Shown here: positions 23,123 through 33,363 of the stretch, in pieces
How the letters are laid out: every line of letters starts with the position of its first letter
Numbering within the stretch: position 1 is the first letter of the stretch
Source: Adhaeribacter aquaticus DSM 16391
GTDB taxonomy: Bacteria; Bacteroidota; Bacteroidia; Cytophagales; Hymenobacteraceae
Reading direction: 5' to 3'
Length of the DNA stretch: 64,000 nucleotides
Assembly: GCF_000473365.1 (NCBI RefSeq)
Contig: NZ_KI421517.1
Span: forward strand, 1,856,745 to 1,920,744
Position numbers and translations under genes: made by a program
The notes under the pieces: generated by a model
The model's input: only the letters and a program-made list of their open reading frames with translations
Told to the model about the DNA's origin: nothing
The model's database searches: none

Positions 23123-25390
23123 TTATGGTTGGAATTTAACTTCTGCTTTTTCCACTAATTTAATATCATTCTCTACTTCAACTTGCAAAGCCGGTATATC
23201 TATTGTCTGGTACAGCCGGGCAGCATAAAAAGGTTGGTACTGGCTGCTTATCTGGTTAGCATAAAGTTTCCAGTTTTGGGCGGCTTCCTTCAAGTCAGCG
23301 ATGGCAGCTTCCCAATATTTTTGTTTTTCCGCCTTAGCAGGTACTTTATCGGCTAAGTGTTTATTGGTGGCGCCGAGTATTTTATTAGCATAATGCAGGC
23401 CCAGAAACGACATAGCTTTGATATCACCAATTGTTTGGCGTAGTTCTTTATCATTTGGGCTTGGAAGGCTTTCAGTTATTTTTAAAGCTTGAGATGCTAA
23501 CTCTTGTAACTGTCGGGCTACCTGCACCGGCGTAGTACCGGCAATTGGTTTATTATTTAGAATACCTTCTGCATAAGCCGGAATACTAATCAACCCTTCA
23601 TTCAACATTGGTTCATCGGCTATAAAGCTATTCAAGTCGTTTATAGTGGCGTATTGGGCAAAAGGATAAACTGCTTCCGGGTACCACTGGAAATCCATGG
23701 TGCGGGTACCTTTAGCGCCACCATTATGGAAGCGGCTAACTTTGGGAATAATTTGTGATGCCTTTGCCCAGGCGGAGTGCAGCTTTTTAGCATCAACTTC
23801 TGGAAAACGCTGCCTTAAAACCTGGACAAAGTGTTCATCCGGTATAGTTGGGTCATAGGCCAGCTTACCTACTAACTGAAAAAAATACCATCGCTTCTTT
23901 AAAACTAACTGGTTGGGTGCATCCGGATCTTTGCTGATGTATTCCCGACCCCAGGTAGTGCCATCCGGCCCCATGTAAAAGCCCCGCAAATTTTTTCCGG
24001 CATTGGGCATATTCTGCATATACGCCCGAATAAAAGACGGATCGCTCCCGCCCCGCAGCATGTAATAATCGTCGTCGCGTACTGTCAGGAAAAACCGGGA
24101 ATTGCCAATGTGCTCTACAAATTTGTCTTTATGAATGTAATCAGGCCTTACCGAAGAATGCATGTGAGCCTGCGAATATTTATAACTAAAATTTAATTCG
24201 CATCTGGGATTCAAACCAGCAAACACCGCTTTTATGGCATCTACATTGGCAAAATGGCCGCGGTGAATTAAGGTAAAAGTTCGTTTGGGATCAGTGGCTA
24301 ACGCATCGTTTATGCCTAAGCCGTACGTTTCGTAAAGAAAAGCTTCGTCTTTGGCGGCATCCCGGCTCATGTTTTCGCCGGCTGTAAGCCCAATGCCTTT
24401 TAATAAAGGATACGTTTTAATAAGTGCCGTAGTAGCTTTCCGGATGTAATCTTTAGTTTTGGAATCAGTAATCTTATCGGTAAAACCATAGCCGGAATTC
24501 TCGGTACCGTAAACAAACAAGTTCCAGGTAAATAAATAAGTATCAATGCCCCTGTCCTGCGCATATTGCATTACTTCCTGCCAAAACTTAATTTTATCTG
24601 CCTGTTTTATGGCTTTTAAAGTAACCAGGTTATTCAGCACTTCCGGCGAAAGCATATTTTTACCTAATCCATCTGGCCTGGGCCTCACCGTAGATATCAT
24701 TACATCATCTAAACTGGCATTGGGGTATTCCGGAACCGAAACTAAAGTAGGAAAGGGAGATTCGCTCCAAAGGGAAAGTACATTTAACCGGTCCCGGGCC
24801 ATTTCATCCAAAAACTCGTGCCAGAAGTTAATATCCCACATGTTAGCCATATTTTTCTGACCTGCATCGCCATTATCCGTGTAACTGGGGGTACGGGCAT
24901 CCAGGGGAATATTAAATTTAATACCCCGGTTTTCCAGGTATGGCTTTTTCTCCAGGTTAGTTAAAGCAGCTAGCCCCTGTAATTGAATGGTTTCGGCTAC
25001 ATCCAATCCGCCGTACATCGTTCCTCTTTTATCTGCTCCAATTATATACCAGGTATTAGAATTATCTTTCTGGCGAATAGCATATCCTTGAGCTGAAGCT
25101 GCCGGCAGGTTAAAACCCTTGGCTTCTGGCTTTATTTTTTCTGTTAAAATTATCTTTAACTGGGCATTGCTTTTTTGGAGATTGCTGACGTTTGCAAATT
25201 GGACCTGATAACCCGCTTTTTCCAGACTTTGCTTCATTTGAGCGGCAGTAAAAGCATAGGTTTTGTTACCTTGATCAAATAAAATAACAACAGATTTATT
25301 AGCGGCCAGAGCCCAGACCGGAGCGGCCAACAAGTTTATATATAATAAACAAATTACGAGCAGACGTAATTTCGACCGTTTTGATTTCAT
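23123..25390 (-). CDS. secreted glycoside hydrolase, alpha-glucuronidase (GH67)-like
   Basis: A 755-residue exported protein (signal peptide about residues 1-29, ending WALA). Residues about 30-140 look like the GH67/GH20 N-terminal alpha/beta domain. A TIM-barrel catalytic region follows (ENRGIKFNIPLDAR, YLFTWNLFVYG, KGIGLTAGENM). The C-terminal part is helical and rich in PFAARLYQ-type residues. Family members are usually annotated as alpha-glucuronidase-like hydrolases of plant polysaccharides. The exact substrate and catalytic residues could not be fixed by eye. It is divergent from the nucleoside hydrolase gene, sharing a 139-base gap. Confidence 0.65.
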   Translation of the reverse strand: MKSKRSKLRLLVICLLYINLLAAPVWALAANKSVVILFDQGNKTYAFTAAQMKQSLEKAGYQVQFANVSNLQKSNAQLKIILTEKIKPEAKGFNLPAASAQGYAIRQKDNSNTWYIIGADKRGTMYGGLDVAETIQLQGLAALTNLEKKPYLENRGIKFNIPLDARTPSYTDNGDAGQKNMANMWDINFWHEFLDEMARDRLNVLSLWSESPFPTLVSVPEYPNASLDDVMISTVRPRPDGLGKNMLSPEVLNNLVTLKAIKQADKIKFWQEVMQYAQDRGIDTYLFTWNLFVYGTENSGYGFTDKITDSKTKDYIRKATTALIKTYPLLKGIGLTAGENMSRDAAKDEAFLYETYGLGINDALATDPKRTFTLIHRGHFANVDAIKAVFAGLNPRCELNFSYKYSQAHMHSSVRPDYIHKDKFVEHIGNSRFFLTVRDDDYYMLRGGSDPSFIRAYMQNMPNAGKNLRGFYMGPDGTTWGREYISKDPDAPNQLVLKKRWYFFQLVGKLAYDPTIPDEHFVQVLRQRFPEVDAKKLHSAWAKASQIIPKVSRFHNGGAKGTRTMDFQWYPEAVYPFAQYATINDLNSFIADEPMLNEGLISIPAYAEGILNNKPIAGTTPVQVARQLQELASQALKITESLPSPNDKELRQTIGDIKAMSFLGLHYANKILGATNKHLADKVPAKAEKQKYWEAAIADLKEAAQNWKLYANQISSQYQPFYAARLYQTIDIPALQVEVENDIKLVEKAEVKFQP

Positions 25391-25529
25391 TAGTGGTGGT
25401 GGTTAATTTATTAAAGGTAACGAAACAGCCTTGAAAGAGGGGAATTAACCTGAATTATTTTAACTTACTTAGATTGAAAGTAAGGCGAAATTTATTCGCT
25501 AAGCGGAACCTGATACATCACTTAAAACC

Positions 25530-26468
25530 ATGAATAAAAAAGTATATTTCAACCACGATGCCGGTATTGACGATTTAGTATCTTTATTTCTGCTCCTTTT
25601 AATGGATAATATTGAACTGATTGGGGTGGGCGTTATTCCGGCTGATGGCTATCTGGAACCCGGCACCAATGCCAGCCGCAAAATTATCGATCGGTTTGGC
25701 CAGTACCCGGTAGAAGTGGCCAAGTCTAATTCCCGGGGGATTAATCCTTTTCCGAAAGAGTGGCGTATGCATTCCTTTTTTGTGGATGCTTTGCCCATTT
25801 TAAACGAGTCTGGAAAAATGGAAGCTCCGGTTAGCTCCTTACCCGCCCACCAACACCTCATTCAGAAAGTAAGCGCACAAGAAGAGAAAACTACTTTGAT
25901 TTTTACTGGCCCTTTAACCGACTTAGCCCGGGCTTTGGATGAAGCACCCGATATTGAAGAAAAAATTGAACGACTTTTATGGATGGGAGGCACTTTCCTG
26001 CCCGATGGCAACGTGCATGAACCAGAACATGACGGCACTGCTGAATGGAATGTTTTCTGGGACCCGGAAGTCGCTGCCCGGGTTTGGGCCAGCAAAATAC
26101 CCATAGATTTAGTTGCCTTAGAAAGCACCAACCAAGTACCACTAACCATTGAAATCAGAAACCGATGGGCCTCATTACGCCGCCATATTGGGGTAGATTT
26201 CCTGGGTAACTGCTATGCGGCTTGTTTGCCGTTGGTGCATTTTGCGACCAACAGCACGTATTACTTATGGGATGTGTTAACCACAGCTTTTGTCGGAAAG
26301 CCAGACTTGGTAAAAACTAAAGCAGTAAAATGCATCGTGCATACCCAAGCACCCAGCATGGGCCGAACTGCTCTAACGGATGCGGGCCGACCGGTAAATT
26401 TAGTGTATAACGTAGATTCGCAGGCATTTTTTGATTACATAACTGAGCTTGCCCAAAAAGCTAATTAA
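25530..26468 (+). CDS. inosine-uridine preferring-type nucleoside hydrolase
   Basis: A 312-residue member of the Ca-dependent nucleoside hydrolase family, which splits ribonucleosides into base and ribose. The metal cluster is seen as Asp10, Asp14 and Asp15 in NHDAGIDDL; the usual first Asp (position 8) is Asn. FTGPLTDLARAL and AEWNVFWDPEVAA are typical. In the C-terminal motif, Asp248 is kept but the preceding, usually His, residue is Trp247 (LWDVL), which may change how the base is activated. It lies upstream of xdhABC in the same direction, so supplying purine bases to that pathway is a reasonable inference. Confidence 0.85.
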   Translation: MNKKVYFNHDAGIDDLVSLFLLLLMDNIELIGVGVIPADGYLEPGTNASRKIIDRFGQYPVEVAKSNSRGINPFPKEWRMHSFFVDALPILNESGKMEAPVSSLPAHQHLIQKVSAQEEKTTLIFTGPLTDLARALDEAPDIEEKIERLLWMGGTFLPDGNVHEPEHDGTAEWNVFWDPEVAARVWASKIPIDLVALESTNQVPLTIEIRNRWASLRRHIGVDFLGNCYAACLPLVHFATNSTYYLWDVLTTAFVGKPDLVKTKAVKCIVHTQAPSMGRTALTDAGRPVNLVYNVDSQAFFDYITELAQKAN

Positions 26469-26931
26469 GCTTTCTTCTACCTTTTCTATTTTAATAAACA
26501 TTAATACTTATTTTACTATGAGGTAAAAAACCTTTCTTTTTTAATATATAAAAAGATAGATTTTCACCCTGCCCCACTAAAATATAGTGGTACAGCCAAG
26601 GGTACTAAATCTTTACTCAGGAAGGTGTAGACATTATCAAAATGGAGCGACCTAACCTTGCTTTCAACTTTCTCAAGCAACAATTAAAATAATTTCGTAC
26701 CTTTTATATTATCTAATTACTTTAAGTTACATCCAAATCCACCATTGAAACAATTAATTTAAACACAGGTTTATATCACATGTTTTTTTTGGCTTTTAAA
26801 AAAGATTATACAATAATTTAAATATTGGGCATTAATTTTAAAGGCACCCAACTATATTTTTACATTTTTAAGTAATATATCGTTTACTTTTAACAAGGTA
26901 TTGCTAATTTCAACTAAAATACTTTCTAAGA
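26469..26931. other. intergenic region upstream of xdhA
   Basis: 463 bases, very AT-rich, with no supportable gene. It probably contains the promoter of the xdh operon; near-matches to TAnnTTTG (TACATTTT near 26871, TACTTTTA near 26885) are imperfect. A more GC-rich stretch at about 26570-26690 has a minus-strand open run of some 33 codons that I could not identify and may be a decayed insert. Confidence 0.4.
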
Positions 26932-28344
26932 GTGGTCAATTTTATTCTCAATACTAAAATAGTAGCAACTGATAAACCAGAAACATTTTTGCTTCTGGAC
27001 TTTATCCGGTATCAGAAAAACCTAACCGGAACCAAAATTGGTTGCCGGGAGGGAGACTGTGGTGCTTGTACAGTGTTAGTTGGCGAATTAAAAAATAATG
27101 AACTTCAATATCGGTCCTTTACCTCCTGCCTGACTCCTATTGGCAATGTAGCCGGCAAGCACGTAGTTACGGTTGAAGGGCTGAATATGGATGATTTAAA
27201 TCCGATTCAGCAGGCCATGATAGAGGAATCAGCTACTCAATGTGGTTTCTGCACACCAGGTTTTGTGGTATCACTGGCCGGGTTCTGCCTAAGCACCAAA
27301 GAGCCTACCGAGCAAAATGCCATTGCTGCCATTGATGGCAATATTTGCCGTTGTACCGGTTATAAATCTATTGCGCGTGCAGCTGCCAAGATAAGCCAGC
27401 TTTTACAAAACCGGGGCGCCGAAGAACCCGCTACTTTTTTAGCTAAGCATAAGATATTGCCGGAATATTTTACCTCGATAAAGGAACGATTACAGGAACT
27501 GGCCCTGGGTAAGAAATCAACTATAACCATAAACCCCGAAACCTATCCGTTTTTAGGTGGCGGCACCGACCTGTATGTTCAAAAGCACGATCAGATGCAA
27601 AAAACGGAAGCCAGGCTTTTATATAATCTGCCTGAACTAAACCAGCTTTACCTAGAAGATAACAAATGTATAATCGGGGGTGCCGTAACGGTTACTGATT
27701 TAAAAGATTCCAGCATTATTCAGGAGCACTTCCCTAGTTTTCTAAATTATTTCCGTTTAGTATCGTCTACCCCAATTCGGAACATGGCCACCATTGCCGG
27801 AAATATTATCAATGCCTCCCCTATTGGGGATTTTACGGTAATGCTAATCGCTTTGAGAGCTAAAATAATATTAACAGATGGCATAAACTCCCGGCAAATC
27901 CGGCTGCGCGATTTATACAAAGGCTATAAACAATTAGATAAAAAGCCGGAAGAATACATAGAGAAAATCTGGTTTGAGCTGCCGGATCGGAACTGGAAAT
28001 TTAATTTTGAAAAGGTAAGCAAGCGCACCCATTTAGATATTGCCAGTGTAAACTCGGCAATGGGCATTTCTTTACAAGCCGACATAATTCAGCGCATCCG
28101 GATTTCAGCGGGTGGTGTAAGCCCAATTCCAATGTACCTGGAAAAAACATCAACCTATTTAACCGGCCGATTGGTAACCGACCAGATATTAACAGAAGCG
28201 CTGGAAATAGCACAATCTGAAATTTCACCTATCAGCGATGCCCGCGGTTCCGAAACCTACAAAAGGCTGCTGTTAAACCAACTAATCAAAACCCATTTCC
28301 TGATTCTGGCACCCCAGTTTGAGCTGGAATTAACAGACACATAA
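26932..28344 (+). CDS. xdhA: xanthine dehydrogenase, Fe-S and FAD subunit
   Basis: A 470-residue subunit combining two [2Fe-2S] domains and an FAD domain, as in Rhodobacter XdhA. The plant-ferredoxin-type cluster uses Cys38, Cys43 and Cys46 (GCREGDCGACTVL) plus a later Cys. The second cluster uses QCGFCTPGF and ICRCTGYKS. The FAD domain shows FLGGGTDLY and STPIRNMATIAGNI. It passes electrons from the molybdenum subunit to NAD. The start is GTG at 26932 (MVNFILNTK); no ATG fits the family start. It is the first gene of xdhABC, 64 bases before xdhB. Confidence 0.93.
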   Translation: MVNFILNTKIVATDKPETFLLLDFIRYQKNLTGTKIGCREGDCGACTVLVGELKNNELQYRSFTSCLTPIGNVAGKHVVTVEGLNMDDLNPIQQAMIEESATQCGFCTPGFVVSLAGFCLSTKEPTEQNAIAAIDGNICRCTGYKSIARAAAKISQLLQNRGAEEPATFLAKHKILPEYFTSIKERLQELALGKKSTITINPETYPFLGGGTDLYVQKHDQMQKTEARLLYNLPELNQLYLEDNKCIIGGAVTVTDLKDSSIIQEHFPSFLNYFRLVSSTPIRNMATIAGNIINASPIGDFTVMLIALRAKIILTDGINSRQIRLRDLYKGYKQLDKKPEEYIEKIWFELPDRNWKFNFEKVSKRTHLDIASVNSAMGISLQADIIQRIRISAGGVSPIPMYLEKTSTYLTGRLVTDQILTEALEIAQSEISPISDARGSETYKRLLLNQLIKTHFLILAPQFELELTDT

Positions 28345-28408
28345 TCTTCTTTAAGGCGCTTAATACAAATTAGGTATTTAAGGAAAATAATGTATTAGAT
28401 TTCCGTTT

Positions 28409-30715
28409 ATGAAGAATATAGATTCCAGAACGCATACGAGAGGAGAGTCAGTTTACCTGGATGATATTCCTTTGCTGCAAGGCACCTTATTTGGAGCGGC
28501 CTTTCCATCCCCAATAGCCCATGGCCACATTACCAAACTGGATATTTCGGAGGCCGAACAAATGCCCGGCGTGGTTAAAATATTTACTTACCAGGACATT
28601 CCCGGCGAAAACCAAATTGGCGGCATTATACAAGATGAACCTTTATTAGCCGAACAGGAGGTAGATTTTTGCGGCATGCCCATTGCCTTTGTGGTAGCCG
28701 AATCAAACGAAGAAGCCCGGGCAGCGGTAAAAAAAATTAAAGTTGAAATAGATCCATTACCCGTAATTACCGATCCCCGGATTGCACAGGCGCAGGGCGC
28801 ATTAATTGTACCACCGCGCACCTTTATTTTAGGCGATGTAGATAATATCTGGCAGGCTTGTACCCATATATTTGAAGGCACCGCCGACACCAACGGGCAG
28901 GAACATCTATACATTGAAACCCAGGGCGCTTATGCTATCCCCCAGGAAAATAATGGTCTGAAACTACACTCTTCAACGCAAAGTCCGCGCGCTACCCAAC
29001 AGGCTGCTTGCCGCATTATTGGCGTACCTATGCATTTTATTGAAGTAGATGTTACCCGTTTAGGCGGTGGCTTTGGCGGCAAAGAAGACCAAGCCAATGC
29101 CTGGGGTGCCATGTGCGCACTGGCTGCTTACAGCCTAAAGAAACCCGTAAAATATTCGCTGCACCGCATGGACGACATGGCCATGACCGGCAAGCGACAC
29201 CCTTATTCTTCTGACTTTAAAATTGGATTGGATGAAAATTTAAAGATAATTGCTTACGAGGTTACTTTTTACCAGAACGCCGGGGCCGCAGCCGATTTAT
29301 CGCCGGCTATTCTGGAGCGCACGTTATTTCACTGCACCAACACCTATTTTATTCCCAATGTCCGGGCCAGAGCTTATAGTTGCCGCACGCACTTGCCACC
29401 TAACACAGCCTTCCGGGGGTTTGGTGGCCCCCAGGCTATGTTCGTAATGGAAGCGGCTATTACCAAAGCCGCTGATAGTCTAGGCCTAGATGCAAGTATC
29501 ATTCAAAAAGTTAATCTGAACAAAACCGGTGATGAGTTCCCGTATGGCCAACTAGCAGTAAGCGAAGCGCATGCCTGCTGGAACAAAGCCGAAGAATTAT
29601 ATAATCTGGAAGCCATCCGGGAAAAGGCCACAGCTTTCAACACCAGTAATAAATTCCTGAAAAAAGGCGTATCGGTAATGCCAATTTGCTTTGGCATATC
29701 TTTTACCAATACTTCTATGAACCAGGCCCGGGCCCTGGTACATGTGTATACCGATGGTAGCGTAAACGTAAGTACCGGCGCTATTGAAATGGGTCAGGGA
29801 GTAAATACCAAAATGTTGCAGGTAGCGGCTCAGGTATTTTCTATTGCCCAGGAAAAAATCCGGTTGTTAACTACCAATACCACCCGCATTGCAAACACCT
29901 CCCCTTCTGCCGCCAGCGCCACCGCCGATTTAAACGGGAAAGCTGTTTACCTGGCCTGCACGGCCATTGCGGAGCGCCTGCTAAATTTTGTGGCCGAAGA
30001 ATTACATACTGAAGCAAGCAACGTAGCGTTGAAAAATGAATACGTGTACCTGGATGGCGAAAGAACCGAATGGGATTGGAAACGACTAATTTTGGCGGCT
30101 TTCTTAAGACGCATCAATTTATCAGAACACGCCCATTATGCTACGCCGGAAATCTATTTTGATAAATTAAAAGAAAAAGGCCATCCGTTTGCTTACCACG
30201 TGTACGGCACTGCCATTACGGAAGTAACCGTAGACTGCCTGCGTGGTATTTACGAAGTAGATGCGGTCAAATTGGTCCACGATTTTGGTACCAGTATGAA
30301 CCCAGCCATAGACAAAGGCCAGATAGAAGGCGGCCTGGTACAAGGCATTGGCTGGATGACGATGGAAGAAATTGTTTTTGATAAGGCTGGCCGTTTACGC
30401 TCTAATGCTTTATCAACTTATAAAATACCGGATATTTACTCGGCACCCAAAGAAATTACCATTGAGTTTCTGCAAACGCAAACTGATAACTTAGCTATTT
30501 TTCGGTCTAAAGCCGTAGGTGAACCGCCTTTAATGTATGGCATCGGAACGTATTTTGCTTTGCGTAACGCCATTAAAGCCTTTAATCCGGCAACCCAGAT
30601 TCCGTTTGATGCCCCCATGACACCCGAGAAAGTTTTACTGGCGCTTTATTCCGAAGAAGTAGCTAAACTAAAAGAGAAGCATGAACAGGCAGTTAGAAAT
30701 ATGGCGATTAGTTAG
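28409..30715 (+). CDS. xdhB: xanthine dehydrogenase, molybdopterin-binding subunit
   Basis: A 768-residue molybdenum subunit that hydroxylates hypoxanthine and xanthine to urate. Visible motifs are the N-terminal a/b hammerhead region (RTHTRGESVYLDDI), the Moco-binding GGGFGGKEDQA, FRGFGGPQ with substrate-site Arg, and the catalytic glutamate in KAVGEPPLMYG near the C-terminus. The length is normal for XdhB. Its 3' end overlaps xdhC by 35 bases, which implies coupled translation. The molybdenum cofactor genes are not in this window. Confidence 0.94.
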   Translation: MKNIDSRTHTRGESVYLDDIPLLQGTLFGAAFPSPIAHGHITKLDISEAEQMPGVVKIFTYQDIPGENQIGGIIQDEPLLAEQEVDFCGMPIAFVVAESNEEARAAVKKIKVEIDPLPVITDPRIAQAQGALIVPPRTFILGDVDNIWQACTHIFEGTADTNGQEHLYIETQGAYAIPQENNGLKLHSSTQSPRATQQAACRIIGVPMHFIEVDVTRLGGGFGGKEDQANAWGAMCALAAYSLKKPVKYSLHRMDDMAMTGKRHPYSSDFKIGLDENLKIIAYEVTFYQNAGAAADLSPAILERTLFHCTNTYFIPNVRARAYSCRTHLPPNTAFRGFGGPQAMFVMEAAITKAADSLGLDASIIQKVNLNKTGDEFPYGQLAVSEAHACWNKAEELYNLEAIREKATAFNTSNKFLKKGVSVMPICFGISFTNTSMNQARALVHVYTDGSVNVSTGAIEMGQGVNTKMLQVAAQVFSIAQEKIRLLTTNTTRIANTSPSAASATADLNGKAVYLACTAIAERLLNFVAEELHTEASNVALKNEYVYLDGERTEWDWKRLILAAFLRRINLSEHAHYATPEIYFDKLKEKGHPFAYHVYGTAITEVTVDCLRGIYEVDAVKLVHDFGTSMNPAIDKGQIEGGLVQGIGWMTMEEIVFDKAGRLRSNALSTYKIPDIYSAPKEITIEFLQTQTDNLAIFRSKAVGEPPLMYGIGTYFALRNAIKAFNPATQIPFDAPMTPEKVLLALYSEEVAKLKEKHEQAVRNMAIS

Positions 30716-31688
30716 CAAGAGCCTGGCCAAGGATGTACCGGTAATGCTGCTGTATGTTCTGGAAAGCACAGGTAGCAGTCCGGGCCGGCAAGGTTTCTGT
30801 ATGGCCGTAAATGCGCTGGGCCAAATGCAAGGTTCCATTGGCGGCGGCATTATGGAACATAAGTTCGTAGAAATGGCCAAAGACAAACTAAAGTATGCGA
30901 AAGATGAAATTTTAGTAAGAAAACAAGTTCATAACAAAACAGCTCCAAAAGACCAGAGCGGCATGATTTGCTCCGGCGAACAAACCATTTTGTTGTACCA
31001 GGTAAAACCACAGGACTTAAATACCATTCATCACATAATAAATTGCTTGGAACTGGAAGAGAACGGCCTCTTTCGGTTATCACCTATTGGTTTAAGCTTT
31101 TCCCAAAAGGAGCTTCCGGCAAAAGATTTTACCTACAATTTTACATCTGAAACAGAATGGCTTTACGAAGAAAAACTCGGGTACAAAAACCGCCTCTACC
31201 TTATTGGGAGCGGACATTGTGCTATGGCCTTTACCAAACTTATGAGCAGTATGGATTTTTACATTCACCTGTTTGATGACCGACCGGAATTGAATACTTT
31301 CCAGAAAAATACGTTTGCCCAGAAGAAAATTATAGTAAAAAGCTACGAAGATTTAGCAGATTTAATCTCTTCCGGCGAAAACCATTATGTGGTTATTATG
31401 ACCTTTGGGTACCGCACCGACGATTTAGCATTCCGGGCTTTAATTCATAAACAATTCAAATATTTGGGTCTGTTGGGTAGCCAGAACAAGATCAGAAAAA
31501 TGTTTGCTGATTATCAGGAGGAAGGAATTCCGGCTGAAAAATTAAGCCAAGTTTATGCCCCAATAGGCTTACCTATTAACAGCCAAACGCCGGAAGAAAT
31601 TGCCATCAGCATTGCTGCCCAAATAATTCAGGTAAAAAACCAGCACTTAAAAGAACAACCGATTAACTTAACCGCCAACCATTTTTGA
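30681..31688 (+). CDS. xdhC: xanthine dehydrogenase accessory protein XdhC
   Basis: A 335-residue XdhC/CoxI-family chaperone that binds the molybdenum cofactor, helps its sulfuration and inserts it into XdhB. The N-terminal XdhC/CoxI domain carries [12 protein letters not shown] and GGGIMEH. The C-terminal Rossmann-like domain begins with [13 protein letters not shown] and contains [10 protein letters not shown] and [12 protein letters not shown]. It starts inside xdhB (35-base overlap) and is followed 13 bases later by the relic of a urease gene. Confidence 0.92.
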   Translation: MNRQLEIWRLVSKSLAKDVPVMLLYVLESTGSSPGRQGFCMAVNALGQMQGSIGGGIMEHKFVEMAKDKLKYAKDEILVRKQVHNKTAPKDQSGMICSGEQTILLYQVKPQDLNTIHHIINCLELEENGLFRLSPIGLSFSQKELPAKDFTYNFTSETEWLYEEKLGYKNRLYLIGSGHCAMAFTKLMSSMDFYIHLFDDRPELNTFQKNTFAQKKIIVKSYEDLADLISSGENHYVVIMTFGYRTDDLAFRALIHKQFKYLGLLGSQNKIRKMFADYQEEGIPAEKLSQVYAPIGLPINSQTPEEIAISIAAQIIQVKNQHLKEQPINLTANHF

Positions 31689-31701
31689 AAGTTTACCCTT
31701 T

Positions 31702-31860
31702 ATGCACCTGCCCCCAGGAGAAACGGAAAAGTTATTATTTCTGGCCGGCGAACTAGGTCAAAAACGCAAAACCCAGGGAGTGAAATTGAACTATCCAGAA
31801 TCAATAGCATTAATCAGCAGCAAATTACAGGAAACCGCCCGTGACGCAAAATCAGTAGCG
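31702..31860 (+). pseudogene. ureA: urease gamma subunit (ureA), 5' half only
   Basis: The ATG at 31702 opens about 53 codons that align with the first half of urease gamma subunit. The start [13 protein letters not shown] and the core [15 protein letters not shown] followed by ARDAKSVA are the UreA signatures (family length about 100 residues). After codon 53 the similarity stops abruptly and the frame runs into the antisense side of puuD, whose stop codon lies at 31872-31874. The rest of ureA and all of ureB, ureC and the accessory genes are absent. The relic begins only 13 bases after xdhC, so urease genes were probably once cotranscribed with xdhABC. Confidence 0.8.
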
Positions 31861-31871
31861 GTAAGACCTTC

Positions 31872-33263
31872 TTATTCACCCTGCTCAATCCAACACCGGA
31901 TTAAATCACGTTCTTCCTGGGTCATGTTGGTCTTATTGTTCTGGGGCATAGTTTTGGTAATCACTACCCGCTGCATAATTTTATCTTTCAGGTTGGCAAT
32001 ATTTTCCGGCGTGTCAAGCATCACACCATTGGGTGCCACTTTAAACACATCATCCGTTGGTTTAGGAGAATGACAACTAAAACACCGGGCCTGAACAACC
32101 TGGTTTACCTGCTGCATGCTTACTTCGGTTTGGCAGGTACCGGTTTGGGTTTTCTGCGGCGCGGTTACAAAAGCCACGGCTAATAAAACAAGCACCGCAA
32201 TGGGCAATACCCAGGTAGTAGCAACATGCTTCTCCCGCAGGTTAAGCCAATGCTTAATACCCGCCGTACCCAGCGAAATAGCAACTAAGACAGCCCACGG
32301 GTAATCGTTACTAAAGGTAGTTGGGAAGTGATTACTCACCATTACAAACAAAACCGGCAAAGTAAAATAGTTGTTGTGTAACGACCGCAAACCAGCGTGT
32401 TTACCTAGAGCGGCATTTACTGGCACTCCTTGTTTAGCGGCTTTTACCATGGCTTTTTGGGCAGGGATAATAATGAAGAATACGTTGCCCACCATAAGGG
32501 AACCCAGCATGGCTCCAAAATGAATATAAGCCGCACGCCCGGTAAAAACCTGTGTATAAAACCAGGCAAAAGCGGTACAAAAAATTACGCCCAGCAATGC
32601 AAACCAAATACCTTTCTGAATAATTGAGGTCCGGCACAGAAAATGGTAAATAACCCAGGCCACTACAAAAGAACCTACTCCAATCAATATACCCGTCAGC
32701 GGACTAATATCCAGTAAATTTTTATTTATGAGTAGCGCATTTGCATTAAAATAATACACCACAAACAGCAAACTGAAACCAGTAAGCCAGGTAAAATAAG
32801 CTTCGTATTTAAACCAGTGCAATTGTCTGGGAATTTCTTTAGGCGCTACTTTATATTTCTCGAGGTAGTAGAAGCCGCCGCCGTGCACGGCCCATAAATT
32901 TCCGGCCAGTTCATCACGTATATTGTCGGTGCGGTTCAGAGCATTTTCCAGGAAAACAAAATAAAACGACGCGCCAATCCAAGCAATGCCAAACGTGATG
33001 TGCATGAGTCGTACCACAATATTAAGCCATTCCATGAGGTGGCTTTCCCAGGGCGTACCGGCAATAAAAAAATAAGACGTAGTTAGAATATAAATAACTG
33101 TTAAAACCATGAAGGTATACACCACGCCTTGCAGTACACTTACCTTTTCTTCGTTAGCTTCTACAGGAGGAAGGCTATTAATAAATCTCTGCAAAAAATA
33201 AGTTACTCCAGTTATTAGTATTAATACCAGCAGTAAAACAAAATAAGTCAGCAGCGCAGGCAT
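31872..33263 (-). CDS. puuD: membrane urate hydroxylase PuuD with C-terminal cytochrome c domain
   Basis: A 463-residue integral membrane protein of the PuuD family, which oxidises urate to 5-hydroxyisourate and sends electrons to a fused cytochrome c instead of oxygen. About eight to nine hydrophobic helices cover residues 1-370; [25 protein letters not shown] is typical. The last 90 residues are exported and carry a single heme site, CFSCH, with the downstream methionine region TKTMPQNN. It lies on the minus strand inside an otherwise plus-strand purine cluster, divergent from allB by 100 bases. The product, hydroxyisourate, is the substrate of uraH in the same cluster. Confidence 0.9.
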   Translation of the reverse strand: MPALLTYFVLLLVLILITGVTYFLQRFINSLPPVEANEEKVSVLQGVVYTFMVLTVIYILTTSYFFIAGTPWESHLMEWLNIVVRLMHITFGIAWIGASFYFVFLENALNRTDNIRDELAGNLWAVHGGGFYYLEKYKVAPKEIPRQLHWFKYEAYFTWLTGFSLLFVVYYFNANALLINKNLLDISPLTGILIGVGSFVVAWVIYHFLCRTSIIQKGIWFALLGVIFCTAFAWFYTQVFTGRAAYIHFGAMLGSLMVGNVFFIIIPAQKAMVKAAKQGVPVNAALGKHAGLRSLHNNYFTLPVLFVMVSNHFPTTFSNDYPWAVLVAISLGTAGIKHWLNLREKHVATTWVLPIAVLVLLAVAFVTAPQKTQTGTCQTEVSMQQVNQVVQARCFSCHSPKPTDDVFKVAPNGVMLDTPENIANLKDKIMQRVVITKTMPQNNKTNMTQEERDLIRCWIEQGE

Positions 33264-33363
33264 AAATTTTTTAAAAAATCAAAAAAAATTAAGGTTTCTT
33301 TAAGTTAAATAAATAATTCTTCTATTTTTACTAATGAAGCATATTTTTTATTAACAAAAATTC

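Noticed and set aside
31861-32073. Continuation of the ureA frame
   Set aside because: This part is antisense to the conserved cytochrome c end of puuD and shows no UreA similarity, so it is not part of a real protein.
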